Positions 1 to 7,102 are shown, numbered from the stretch's first letter. The stretch: 11,130 nt of DNA from Candidatus Gastranaerophilales bacterium (GCA_944323095.1 CALURE010000042.1:1-11130), one strand, 5' to 3'. Program-made: numbers and translations. Notes: generated by a model not told the origin, from the letters alone.

Positions 1-62
1 TTGTGGAGAAGCTAATAGCGCCCCCCCCCCGACGACTTAATTCTTGTTTGTAATTTTTCCAT
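1..62 (-). CDS. 5' end of an unidentified leftward gene, interrupted by a G10 tract
   Basis: An ATG at 62-60 (minus strand) follows a good Shine-Dalgarno (GGAG at 73-70, 7-base spacing) and a near-consensus promoter, so a real gene appears to start here and run off the left edge. The first residues read MEKLQTRIKSS, followed by three Gly codons from a run of ten G. In the frame as given, translation then meets TAG at 14-12, making a 16-residue peptide. One more G, or two fewer, opens a frame that continues through Ala-Leu-Leu-Ala-Ser-Pro to the window edge. One fewer G opens the third frame. The product cannot be recognised from so few residues. The layout fits a phase-variable gene in the OFF state, but a homopolymer sequencing error would give the same picture. 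Confidence 0.6.
21..30. repeat. C10/G10 homopolymer tract (candidate phase-variation tract)
   Basis: Ten consecutive C on the + strand (ten G in the coding sense of the leftward gene) lie in strongly AT-rich sequence, at codons 11-14 of that gene. Homopolymeric G tracts of this length near the start of a gene are the classic substrate for slipped-strand mispairing. Changing the count by one or two would switch the downstream frame between open and closed. No other G or C run in the window reaches this length; the next longest are six bases. Confidence 0.75.
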
Positions 63-69
63 GTTTGCT

Positions 70-73
70 CTCC
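70..73 (-). promoter_or_regulatory. Shine-Dalgarno of the leftward gene
   Basis: On the minus strand the sequence AAAGGAGAG precedes the ATG at 62-60, with GGAG ending 7 bases before it. This is ideal spacing and is the main reason for accepting the short truncated reading frame as a real gene start. Confidence 0.65.
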
Positions 74-92
74 TTTTTTATCTACATTTTTA

Positions 93-121
93 ATTATAGC
101 AATTTTACATCACAATTTCAA
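93..121 (-). promoter_or_regulatory. sigma-70 type promoter, leftward
   Basis: The minus strand shows a -35 TTGAAA (121-116; 5 of 6 consensus), a 17-base spacer, and a -10 TATAAT (98-93; 6 of 6). TGC precedes the -10, giving an extended -10 element. The predicted start of transcription is near 86, giving a leader of about 24 bases that contains the Shine-Dalgarno. It drives the leftward gene carrying the G10 tract. Confidence 0.65.
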
Positions 122-127
122 TACAAA

Positions 128-156
128 TTGCAATAATTTAAAATCTTTTGTATAAT
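128..156 (+). promoter_or_regulatory. sigma-70 type promoter for mlaE operon
   Basis: A -35-like TTGCAA (128-133; 4 of 6), a 17-base spacer and a perfect -10 TATAAT (151-156) point rightward. The expected transcription start, about seven bases after the -10, falls on or next to the A of the mlaE ATG at 163. That would make the mRNA leaderless. The -35 box is only 6 bases from the -35 of the opposing promoter, so the two polymerase sites are packed back to back. Confidence 0.55.
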
Positions 157-162
157 TAGGAA

Positions 163-972
163 ATGGGAAGCTTACAAAAATACTACAAACAGTCAGCAAC
201 TTACAAAATATTCTCAGGGGTATTGACTGAAATTTCAGACTTTCTGGACACCCTTGGCAAAATTACAATAAACGGAGCTGAGACCTTTAAATATATATTT
301 AAAGGACAATTTAATTTTAAAGAAGTTATGGATCAATGTTACAGATTTGGAATAACATCCCTGCCTATAACTCTTTCAATTGTCGGAATGACTTCTGTAA
401 TTGTTGCTTCACAGGTCGCTCTGGAAATGGTTAAACAGGGCGGAGGGAATTTTGTCGGACTTTTAATGACTATGCTGATAGTCAGGGAAGTCGGTGTAAT
501 AATGTCTGGTTTTGCGATTATATCAATGATTGGTTCTTCTCTTGCCTCTGAAATTGCAACCATGAGGGTTACCGAACAAATTGATGCCATAAGCGTTTTG
601 AAAGTCAGTCCGATAAGATATTTATTTGTACCAAGAGTGCTTTCTGGCTTAATAATGATGCCGCCGGTTGTTGTTATTGCGGCAGTGGTCGGAGTCATCG
701 CAGGTGCTGTTACGTCAAATTTAACATCCGGTCTTGGATACAGAGCCTTCTTTGATTCGGCATGGCTTGGAATTTATATGAAAGATCTCGGGGTATGCCT
801 GCTTAAAGCCCTCTGTTTTGGCGGAACAATAGCACTTATAAGCTGTTCCTGCGGATATTACGCAAAAGGCGGTGCAAAAGGAGTCGGAGAAGCAACAAAT
901 AAAGCTGTTGTATGGTCTTTCGTTGCCATTGTAATATGGGATATGTTCTTTGCTATAGCTTTTTTCTTTTAA
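163..972 (+). CDS. mlaE: MlaE-family ABC transporter permease (lipid transport)
   Basis: Integral inner-membrane permease of the Mla/Mce-type lipid ABC transporters, which move phospholipid or related lipid between envelope membranes. The 269 residues match the usual family length. Supporting features are hydrophobic segments at about 65-90, 98-125, 155-185, 208-230 and 248-268, the family signature around 130-142 (E-I-A-T-M-R-V-T-E-Q-I-D-A), and a GGAKGVG block at 236-242 as in cyanobacterial homologues. The ATPase gene follows after 17 bases. The start is uncertain: AGGA lies only one base before the ATG, too close for a Shine-Dalgarno, and the promoter places transcription start at the ATG, so initiation may be leaderless. 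A TTG at 223 is the main alternative, but it also lacks a well-placed Shine-Dalgarno. No MCE-domain (MlaD) gene lies alongside. Family assignment is secure; the substrate is unknown. Confidence 0.9.
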   Translation: MGSLQKYYKQSATYKIFSGVLTEISDFLDTLGKITINGAETFKYIFKGQFNFKEVMDQCYRFGITSLPITLSIVGMTSVIVASQVALEMVKQGGGNFVGLLMTMLIVREVGVIMSGFAIISMIGSSLASEIATMRVTEQIDAISVLKVSPIRYLFVPRVLSGLIMMPPVVVIAAVVGVIAGAVTSNLTSGLGYRAFFDSAWLGIYMKDLGVCLLKALCFGGTIALISCSCGYYAKGGAKGVGEATNKAVVWSFVAIVIWDMFFAIAFFF

Positions 973-989
973 TGAGGTAAAATTAATTT

Positions 990-1715
990 ATGAGCATTGA
1001 GGTTAAAAATTTAATAAAAAATTTCGGGGATAAAAGAGTAATAGATAATGTTTCTTTTAAAGTAGAAAATGGAGAGACTCTTGCAATTGTGGGATTTTCG
1101 GGATCCGGGAAAAGTACGATATTGAAGCTTATCTGCGGGCTTTTAACTCCGGACAGCGGAGAAATTATTACATCGAAAGGTGATATTGCGATGGTATTTC
1201 AATACTCAGCCTTGTTTGATTCTCTTAATGTAGCTGATAATATTGCGTTTGCGCTGCATGAAAGAAAAGACCTCAGAAACAAATACTCTGAAAAACAAAT
1301 CGCAAATATAGTAGCGGAAAAACTTGAACTTGTAGGTTTGAAGGGTATCGAAAACAAATTTCCGTCAGAACTCTCAGGAGGAATGCAAAAGCGTGTAAGT
1401 TTTGCCCGCGCCATAGTGACCGAACCGAATTCAATACTCTATGATGAGCCGACTGCAGGATTAGACCCGATTTCATCAACACTTATTGAAGATTATATTG
1501 TAAGACTTAAAGATGAAACCAATGCGGCATCTGTTGTTGTCACACACCAGATGTCAACTATAAAAAGAACGGCTAACCGTGTTATTATGCTTTATGACGG
1601 AAAAGTAGTTTATGAAGGAACTCCTCAGGAGATGCTTGAGCAGACAAATGATTACACAAAACAGTTTGTAACTGCATCTCTTGACGGCCCGATGCACATG
1701 ATTTCAGAAAATTAA
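990..1715 (+). CDS. mlaF: MlaF-family ABC transporter ATP-binding protein
   Basis: Cytoplasmic ATPase that powers the MlaE permease encoded just upstream. All motifs of a working ABC ATPase are visible: Walker A GFSGSGKST at 35-43, Q-loop Gln71, signature LSGGM at 128-132, Walker B ILYDEP at 149-154 with catalytic Glu153, D-loop GLD at 157-159, and H-loop His186. The length of 241 residues is normal. The signature LSGGMQKRVSFARA and the VTHQM around the H-loop are typical of the MlaF subgroup rather than of drug exporters. GAGG at 974-977 precedes the ATG by 12 bases, a rather long spacing. The gene is co-transcribed with mlaE and followed 12 bases later by the aminotransferase gene. It was named by family match and operon position. 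Confidence 0.9.
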   Translation: MSIEVKNLIKNFGDKRVIDNVSFKVENGETLAIVGFSGSGKSTILKLICGLLTPDSGEIITSKGDIAMVFQYSALFDSLNVADNIAFALHERKDLRNKYSEKQIANIVAEKLELVGLKGIENKFPSELSGGMQKRVSFARAIVTEPNSILYDEPTAGLDPISSTLIEDYIVRLKDETNAASVVVTHQMSTIKRTANRVIMLYDGKVVYEGTPQEMLEQTNDYTKQFVTASLDGPMHMISEN

Positions 1716-1727
1716 GGAAGGCAGAAT

Positions 1728-2978
1728 ATGAATACTGAAAAATTGTTTAACAAAGAGGTTATGTCTCTTGATACATATATAATGTTTAAATTAAAAGAAA
1801 TTACATCAGAATTGACACCTGAATTAAATGCAAAAAACAGAGCACCGATATCACTTTCTATGGGTGCACCGACAGCAAATCCCCCAAAAATTCTTATTAA
1901 CAGACTAAAAGAAATCCTTGATGAAGACGGTATTCATATGTATTCAACCCCTAAAGGTGAAAAATATTTTAGAGATGCAATTTCAAAAAGGATGAAAAAC
2001 CGTTTTGGAGTCGACATGGATCCTGAAACAGAAATTTTTTCTTTAATCGGGTCTAAAGAAGGAATTGCAAATCTTGTACGATTTATTACAACTCCAAAGC
2101 AAAATGAATTTGATAAAGATATCATAATTGTTCCGGATCCGTGTTACGCATCATACTTGCAGTTCATTAAATGCTCTGGAGCAAAAGCTTATCCTATGCC
2201 GCTTACAAAAGAAAACAATTTTCAGCCGGATATTGAGACAATTTATAATCAAATAATTAAAGACGGATATAAAAAAGAAAATATTAAAGCCCTGTTTATT
2301 AATTATCCAAGCAATCCTATGGGAATTTCTGGCAATAAAGATTACGTACAGCAATTAATCAATTTCTGCAGAAAACATGACATTTTACTTGTATCGGATG
2401 CAGCCTATGCAGATTTATATTTTGACGAAAACGAAAAACCTTTTAGTATATTTGAACTGGAAGGCGGGAAAGATGTTGGAATAGAATTTTACAGTTTTTC
2501 TAAGCCTTATGCAATCACGGGCTGGCGTCTGGGCTGGGTTTGCGGAAACAAAGATATTATTCAGCGTTTCGGCAAAGGCAAATCAACAATTGATAACGGA
2601 ATTTTTAAAGCAATGCAAAAAGCCTGTGCAGAAATTCTAAATTCTGAAGAAGGCGATAAATACATTGAAGAAGGTAACAGAGGCTATGCAAGAAAACAGG
2701 CTATAATGGTAAAAGGCTTTAAAGAACTCGGATGGCCGATTGATGAAAAAACAGTACCGCATACAACCTTTTATTTATGGCTGCCTATTCCGAAAAAATA
2801 CGACTCGGCCTTCAAATTCTGCGAAGATGTGTTGAGGACATCAGGAGTTGTACTTGTCCCCGGAAATGCATTCGGAGAAAAAGGCGAAGGCTATTTCAGG
2901 CTGTCATATGTTTGTTCTGATGAACAATTACAGGAAGTAATAGACAGATTTAAACAAGACGGATTTTATTTTAACTGA
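1728..2978 (+). CDS. dapL: Class I/II aminotransferase, LL-diaminopimelate aminotransferase (DapL)-like
   Basis: PLP-dependent fold type I aminotransferase. The closest family I recognise is LL-diaminopimelate aminotransferase, which converts tetrahydrodipicolinate to LL-diaminopimelate with glutamate as amino donor, for lysine and peptidoglycan synthesis. Visible motifs are DPETEIFSLIGSKEG (98-112), PDPCY (136-140), YPMPL (155-159), INYPSNP with Asn196 (191-197), SDAAYADL with Asp224 and Tyr227, the Schiff-base Lys259 in SFSKP followed by ITGWR with Arg267, and YFR with the substrate-carboxylate Arg391. The 416 residues are typical. The usual SKTYNMTGWR is SKPYAITGWR here, so a related substrate is possible and the gene symbol is tentative. 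AGGAAGG at 1715-1721 is a strong Shine-Dalgarno with 6-base spacing. The gene follows mlaF by 12 bases, and its last 8 bases overlap the end of the opposing dgkA. Confidence 0.75.
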   Translation: MNTEKLFNKEVMSLDTYIMFKLKEITSELTPELNAKNRAPISLSMGAPTANPPKILINRLKEILDEDGIHMYSTPKGEKYFRDAISKRMKNRFGVDMDPETEIFSLIGSKEGIANLVRFITTPKQNEFDKDIIIVPDPCYASYLQFIKCSGAKAYPMPLTKENNFQPDIETIYNQIIKDGYKKENIKALFINYPSNPMGISGNKDYVQQLINFCRKHDILLVSDAAYADLYFDENEKPFSIFELEGGKDVGIEFYSFSKPYAITGWRLGWVCGNKDIIQRFGKGKSTIDNGIFKAMQKACAEILNSEEGDKYIEEGNRGYARKQAIMVKGFKELGWPIDEKTVPHTTFYLWLPIPKKYDSAFKFCEDVLRTSGVVLVPGNAFGEKGEGYFRLSYVCSDEQLQEVIDRFKQDGFYFN

Positions 2979-3348
2979 TAAGCTTTAACAAAGCCGATCC
3001 AAATAATAATATTCCGACAACAACTGCAGAAGCAGATGCAAACATTACGGCTCCTGCTGATATATCTTTCGCCATGCCGACAAGTTTTGAATATTTGTTA
3101 TGAAAAACAGCATCAAGTGAAAATTCTATTGCAGAATTCACCATTTCCGTTACTATAACAAAAGTAACAGTCAATATTAATAAACAAATTCTTTCAATAC
3201 TGAAATCAAGAACAACCGCAAGAGCAAGAACTGCCATTGCTATACAGAAATGGACTCTTATGTTAATCTCTGATTTCAAAACTAATCTCATGCCTTTACG
3301 GGCATTTTTGAATGTATTTGAAAATCCCTGCTGTTTAAATTTTGTCAT
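2971..3348 (-). CDS. dgkA: Diacylglycerol kinase / undecaprenol kinase (DgkA family)
   Basis: Small integral-membrane kinase that phosphorylates diacylglycerol or undecaprenol with ATP. In the latter role it feeds the lipid carrier used for wall and polysaccharide synthesis. It has 125 residues, as usual for the family. The conserved polar residues lie in three hydrophobic helices: Glu26 in the first amphipathic part, the central TEMVNSAIE (67-75) with Glu68, Asn71 and Glu75, then Asp79, and the KDISAGAV block (94-101). Helices lie at about 34-50, 52-70 and 98-121. It is the last gene of the leftward operon. Its start lies inside the end of ybeY (14-base overlap), and its stop overlaps the stop of the opposing aminotransferase gene by 8 bases. 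The order pgpH-ybeY-dgkA is widely conserved. Preference for undecaprenol over diacylglycerol cannot be told from the sequence. Confidence 0.9.
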   Translation of the reverse strand: MTKFKQQGFSNTFKNARKGMRLVLKSEINIRVHFCIAMAVLALAVVLDFSIERICLLILTVTFVIVTEMVNSAIEFSLDAVFHNKYSKLVGMAKDISAGAVMFASASAVVVGILLFGSALLKLIS

Positions 3349-3841
3349 ATCCTATACTTTCCAGTGCCTTATTTTGCATATCTATAACAAAATTATAATC
3401 TTCTTCTGTCTGATGGTCAAATCCAAGCAAGTGCAAAATACCATGACTAATTAAAAATGCAAGTTCATACTCCTTTGAAACATTTTTTTTCTCTGCTTCT
3501 TCAATAACTTTATCCAGAGCAATAATAACCTCACCGAGATTAATTTCACCGTCAAATACAAATTTTTCATCGCTGTCAGCAAAAATTGCGAATGTAATAA
3601 TATCGGCTGGATAATCTTTATTCCTGTATTCTCTGTTAATTTGATGAGTTTTTTTGCTGTCACAATATAAAAAATCAAAAGAAATCGCATTGTATTCAAA
3701 ATCTTTTAAACAGCAAAAGTTTAAAATTTCAGAACGTGACAGATAATAAGATAATATTTTTTTTGCAACATCAATGAAGTATTTTTCATCAACATTCCAG
3801 CTTTCATAAATATTTTCACTGACAATTATAAAATTATCCAT
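3335..3841 (-). CDS. ybeY: Endoribonuclease YbeY (16S rRNA maturation factor)
   Basis: Zinc-dependent single-strand endoribonuclease of the UPF0054 family, involved in 16S rRNA 3' end maturation and ribosome quality control in the cytoplasm. The hallmark metal site H-x3-H-x5-H is present as HGILHLLGFDH (His133, His137, His143), preceded by the conserved REYRNKDYPADIITF-type block (about 70-84) and GEINLGEV (98-105). I chose the ATG at 3841-3839, giving 168 residues, the normal YbeY size. It has GGAG at 3854-3851 with 9-base spacing. The longer frame from 3922 adds 27 residues with no family resemblance that merely shadow the pgpH tail. The start overlaps the pgpH stop by 8 bases and the end overlaps dgkA by 14, which indicates translational coupling. 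Confidence 0.92.
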   Translation of the reverse strand: MDNFIIVSENIYESWNVDEKYFIDVAKKILSYYLSRSEILNFCCLKDFEYNAISFDFLYCDSKKTHQINREYRNKDYPADIITFAIFADSDEKFVFDGEINLGEVIIALDKVIEEAEKKNVSKEYELAFLISHGILHLLGFDHQTEEDYNFVIDMQNKALESIGYDKI

Positions 3842-6047
3842 TCCGGTTATCTCCGGAAGAACCGTTGGACTCGTCTTTGTCACCCTCCAGCTGTTTAATT
3901 TTTTCCTCAAGATCCTGATCAATCAATTTTGAGGGCATATTTATCTTTTCTTTTTGTAATTCCGCTGCAAGATTTTCCTGATATTTTATTCTGTTGTGCT
4001 GCATTCCGCGCAGTATTCTTGAAAATGTAGTAGCAATAATTTTTAAATCCTTTAAAGTAAGAGGGCTGTCCGAAAGCTGACCGTCATTTAATCTGTCAAC
4101 AATAATTTTGTCGATCATGGCTTCAATTTCTTCAGGTGTAGGATTTTTTAAAGAGCGAACTGCAGATTCTACAGCATCAGCAATCATCAAAATTGCAGTT
4201 TCTTTCATATTGGGCTTAGGACCTGTATAGCGAAATTGTTCCTCTTTAACATTTTCCACACCTTCTTCTTTTACGGCTTGATTATAAAAATAACTTGCAA
4301 GTCCTTCTCCATGATGCTGTAAAATAAAATTTTGTATAATCTGCGGAAGTTTATACTCCCTTGCAATTTCAATACCGTCTTTGGGATGCGCAGTGATTAT
4401 CATTTTGCTTATTCTTGGTGTAAATTTGTTATGCGGATTTTCAATCAAAAAATAAGATTGATTTTCGACAAAGAATAGAGGTCTTTTCAATTTTCCTATA
4501 TCATGATACAGTGCGCCGACTCTTGCAAGAATAGGATCAGCCCCGATAGCTTCCGCCGCTGCTTCACACAAATTTGAAACCATTAAACTGTGATGGTATG
4601 TCCCTGGAGCATCCATTTGAAGCCGCTTTAACAATTTCTGGTTGTGATCGCCAAGTTCTGCCAGTCCGTATGGAGTAATTATCTTAAACATACTTTCAAA
4701 TAACGGAAGCGAACCTGACGCAATAATAGAACTGATAATACCATTGAGCATTATATACATACAATTTTTAATTATTAAAACATTGCTCACTTCTATCAGA
4801 CACTTTTCAAGAGTATAAATACTCAAAAGAATTATCAAGCCTGCCAAACTTATTATAAATCCGACTTTTATGACATCTACACGTTCTGCATATCTTATTT
4901 GTGAAATTGCAATAACAGACAGAAGTGTCAAAAGCATAAAAGCAACAAGATACTGCAGATTATACTGATAGCCAATAGACATTATGGAAAGTAATATAAT
5001 CGATACTACAAGAGCAATTCTCGGTTTTGTAAAAATAGACATTAATATTAAAAAAGCCGGAACAGGTAAAACGTAAGGAGAAGTACCTGTCGGAAGAACA
5101 ACACCAATAAAAGCAAGCAGCAAAGACAGAAATGCTGTTATCGACATGTATTTAGGCTGTAAAAAATCTTTTTCAAAAAACTTCATATAAGCGAGGAATA
5201 AAAAAGTTCCTATAAAAACTATGATATATATAGCCGCAAGTCCCTGAAAATTGAGTTCATAGACATTATAACCCGCCTGTCTGAGTGCATCGCGTTTTAA
5301 TCTTGTAACTGGCTCTCCTTCAAATAAAATTTTATCACCTTTTTGGAAAACAACTTCATAAGGCTTAACCGCACTTTGAGCATTCTTTTTAGCAATTTCC
5401 GTCGCAAATTCATCAACAACAAGGTTCGGGACAATAACCTGCTCAAGAATAGCCTGAATCAAGGAAATCTGCCTTTTAGAAACATTAGAAACCATATTAT
5501 TCAAAACAATATTGTCTATGTTATCTTTTTCGTAGTCCTTTTCTGTTATTCCCTGTCTCAATATATTAGTGAGAGTAATATTTGATTTATCAAAGACTTC
5601 ATGCAGACTGTTGTTATCAGCTTTTAAAAGAAAATTAATAATAAAATCACGTTTTGAATTATCTGAAAGATCAAATAAAATACCTATTTCTTCTCTTTTA
5701 ACTGTTTCATCAACATCTTTTTTTCTAATCTGCATAACTGAATTTTGCAGAGTTTGAAGATTATTTTTTATAAAATCATCTTCTGCAGGCGCCATAACAG
5801 GCTCGATTTTTTGGGCGACTTCCATTCTATGCTGTTCGGTACGCTTTACATCCTCAACTGTTAATGTTTTTTGTGCAATAATATCCCTTTTACTGATTCC
5901 GTTTTCAATTATGTTTTGAAAAAAGAAATTCTGGGACGCAATTATTGCCGTCATTAAAAATGTAAAAGCTAAAAATGCCAATACCTTCAATGTTTGAGAG
6001 GAAGCAAAAAAATTTCTAATTCTTTCAAAAAATTCAATTTTAACCAT
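3834..6047 (-). CDS. pgpH: 7TM-HD family phosphodiesterase, PgpH-type (cyclic di-AMP hydrolase)
   Basis: Membrane-bound HD-domain phosphodiesterase of the 7TMR-HD family. Its characterised member PgpH hydrolyses cyclic di-AMP to pApA, controlling osmotic and wall homeostasis. Domain order over 737 residues: an N-terminal membrane anchor (about 21-45), an extracytoplasmic 7TMR-HDED domain (about 50-265), a seven-helix membrane block (about 270-450), and a cytoplasmic HD domain (about 480-690). Metal ligands are visible as His486 (YHHSL), His515-Asp516 (YHDIGK), His554 (ITAHPK), His578-His579 (LQHHGEG) and Asp624 (IADAVES), so the enzyme looks intact. The charged C-terminal tail (690-737) is coil-rich. 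AGGA precedes the ATG by 8 bases. A 44-base gap separates it from the upstream GT2 gene, and it overlaps ybeY. Cyclic di-AMP as substrate is inferred from family and neighbourhood. Confidence 0.9.
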   Translation of the reverse strand: MVKIEFFERIRNFFASSQTLKVLAFLAFTFLMTAIIASQNFFFQNIIENGISKRDIIAQKTLTVEDVKRTEQHRMEVAQKIEPVMAPAEDDFIKNNLQTLQNSVMQIRKKDVDETVKREEIGILFDLSDNSKRDFIINFLLKADNNSLHEVFDKSNITLTNILRQGITEKDYEKDNIDNIVLNNMVSNVSKRQISLIQAILEQVIVPNLVVDEFATEIAKKNAQSAVKPYEVVFQKGDKILFEGEPVTRLKRDALRQAGYNVYELNFQGLAAIYIIVFIGTFLFLAYMKFFEKDFLQPKYMSITAFLSLLLAFIGVVLPTGTSPYVLPVPAFLILMSIFTKPRIALVVSIILLSIMSIGYQYNLQYLVAFMLLTLLSVIAISQIRYAERVDVIKVGFIISLAGLIILLSIYTLEKCLIEVSNVLIIKNCMYIMLNGIISSIIASGSLPLFESMFKIITPYGLAELGDHNQKLLKRLQMDAPGTYHHSLMVSNLCEAAAEAIGADPILARVGALYHDIGKLKRPLFFVENQSYFLIENPHNKFTPRISKMIITAHPKDGIEIAREYKLPQIIQNFILQHHGEGLASYFYNQAVKEEGVENVKEEQFRYTGPKPNMKETAILMIADAVESAVRSLKNPTPEEIEAMIDKIIVDRLNDGQLSDSPLTLKDLKIIATTFSRILRGMQHNRIKYQENLAAELQKEKINMPSKLIDQDLEEKIKQLEGDKDESNGSSGDNRNG

Positions 6048-6091
6048 ATATAATATCCTATGCTAAAAATCTTTTAATATTTTATAACTTC

Positions 6092-7036
6092 CTAATTTTT
6101 TTTCAAGTCAAGAAGCTTCAATCTTTTCTGAATATCTTCCAGCAATTTTCTGTTAATAGAAAACAATTCGGATAGTATTGCAATAACACTTACCTGTACA
6201 CCTGTAATTATTAAAATAGCCGATAAAATAAGCGACTGAATATGCCCGCTTCCGCTGCCTGTAAAGTAATACCATAAAAACCTTATTCCAAGCAGCGCAC
6301 CAAGTGATAAAAATAAACCTGCAAGAATTGAAAAAAATCTGAATGGTCTGTAAATTATAAACATTCTGACCATAGTAAAAATAGAGCGCCTGATATAATC
6401 AAACATATTTTTAACAAGTCTTGATTGACGCATTTCAGGATTAACCGCCACATCTACACATTTTAACTGCAGCCCTTTTGCTTTTGCCTGAATAATCGTT
6501 TCGAGAGTATAAGTATAGTTATCAAAAATATTCAACTGAATTGCTGCATTTCTTGAAAAAGCTCTGAACCCGCTGGGAGCATCCTGAACATCCGTAGAAC
6601 TTATTACACGCATGACAAAAGAACCTAATTTTTGAAAAAACTTTTTCATTAAAGAAAAGTGACTTATTTCAGATACCGGACGTGTACCGATAACCATATC
6701 TGCTTCACCTTTTAAAATCGGGGTTACCAATTTTTCTATATCATCAGCGCAATATTGATTATCAGCATCAGTGTTAACAATTATATCCGCCCCCATAAGC
6801 AAAGCTTTATTTATACCTGCAATAAAAGCCTTAGATAAACCGCAATTATGAGGAATTTGAACAAAATTAACAACACCGTATTCTCTTGCTATATCAATTG
6901 TTTTGTCTGTAGATCCATCATCTATAACCAGTATTTCTATTTCATCAATACCGTCTATATGTTTTGGCAAGGCCTTTAAAGTTACAGGCAATGCATCCTG
7001 CTCATTATAACAAGGTATTTGAATTACAAGTTTCAT
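6092..7036 (-). CDS. GT2 family glycosyltransferase, dolichyl/polyprenyl-phosphate sugar synthase-like
   Basis: Family 2 glycosyltransferase of the DPM1/GtrB type, which moves mannose, glucose or a similar sugar from a nucleotide donor to polyprenyl phosphate at the inner membrane. The catalytic GT-A domain occupies about 1-225, with IPCYNE (7-12), VIDDGSTD (37-44) for nucleotide binding, NTDADNQY (88-95) holding the D-x-D metal site (Asp90, Asp92), and DAPSGFRAF (152-160). Two membrane helices follow at about 233-257 and 266-290, then a short basic tail. The 314 residues fit the subgroup with two C-terminal helices. AGAGG lies 11 bases before the ATG. A near-perfect promoter sits 36 bases upstream, and the gene probably heads the pgpH-ybeY-dgkA operon. 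A divergent GT39-type enzyme next door is a plausible user of its lipid-linked sugar. Sugar specificity cannot be told. Confidence 0.85.
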   Translation of the reverse strand: MKLVIQIPCYNEQDALPVTLKALPKHIDGIDEIEILVIDDGSTDKTIDIAREYGVVNFVQIPHNCGLSKAFIAGINKALLMGADIIVNTDADNQYCADDIEKLVTPILKGEADMVIGTRPVSEISHFSLMKKFFQKLGSFVMRVISSTDVQDAPSGFRAFSRNAAIQLNIFDNYTYTLETIIQAKAKGLQLKCVDVAVNPEMRQSRLVKNMFDYIRRSIFTMVRMFIIYRPFRFFSILAGLFLSLGALLGIRFLWYYFTGSGSGHIQSLILSAILIITGVQVSVIAILSELFSINRKLLEDIQKRLKLLDLKKN

Positions 7037-7051
7037 AAAATCACAAACCTC

Positions 7052-7081
7052 TTTCCAAAAAATTTTTTTTTATTATATAAT
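7052..7081 (+). promoter_or_regulatory. possible rightward promoter for the GT39-like gene
   Basis: A perfect TATAAT at 7076-7081 is preceded by TTTCCA at 7052-7057 (4 of 6) with an 18-base spacer. Its -10 box overlaps the -10 of the leftward promoter by two bases, so both could not be occupied at once. The predicted start near 7088 would cut into the GAGGG Shine-Dalgarno at 7086-7090, which lowers confidence. Confidence 0.35.
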
Positions 7082-7100
7082 TAAAGAGGGATTTTGACAA
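7072..7100 (-). promoter_or_regulatory. sigma-70 type promoter for the leftward GT2-pgpH-ybeY-dgkA operon
   Basis: On the minus strand a -35 TTGTCA (7100-7095; 5 of 6) and a -10 TATAAT (7077-7072; 6 of 6) are separated by exactly 17 bases. Predicted transcription starts near 7065, leaving a leader of about 29 bases with AGAGG ahead of the GT2 ATG. The -35 box overlaps the possible TTG start of the divergent GT39-like gene. Confidence 0.65.
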
Positions 7101-7102
7101 TC

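Noticed and set aside
339..698. A 119-codon open frame antisense to mlaE
   Set aside because: It is a shadow of a clearly coding permease gene and shows no recognisable family features.
3842..3922. A longer ybeY start 27 codons upstream
   Set aside because: The extension lies wholly within the pgpH coding end, has no family resemblance, and the internal ATG at 3841 has a good Shine-Dalgarno.
7094..7102. TTG start for the GT39-like protein
   Set aside because: The GAGGG would be only three bases away, and the GTG at 7103 gives a more usual N-terminus. The difference is three residues and remains uncertain.
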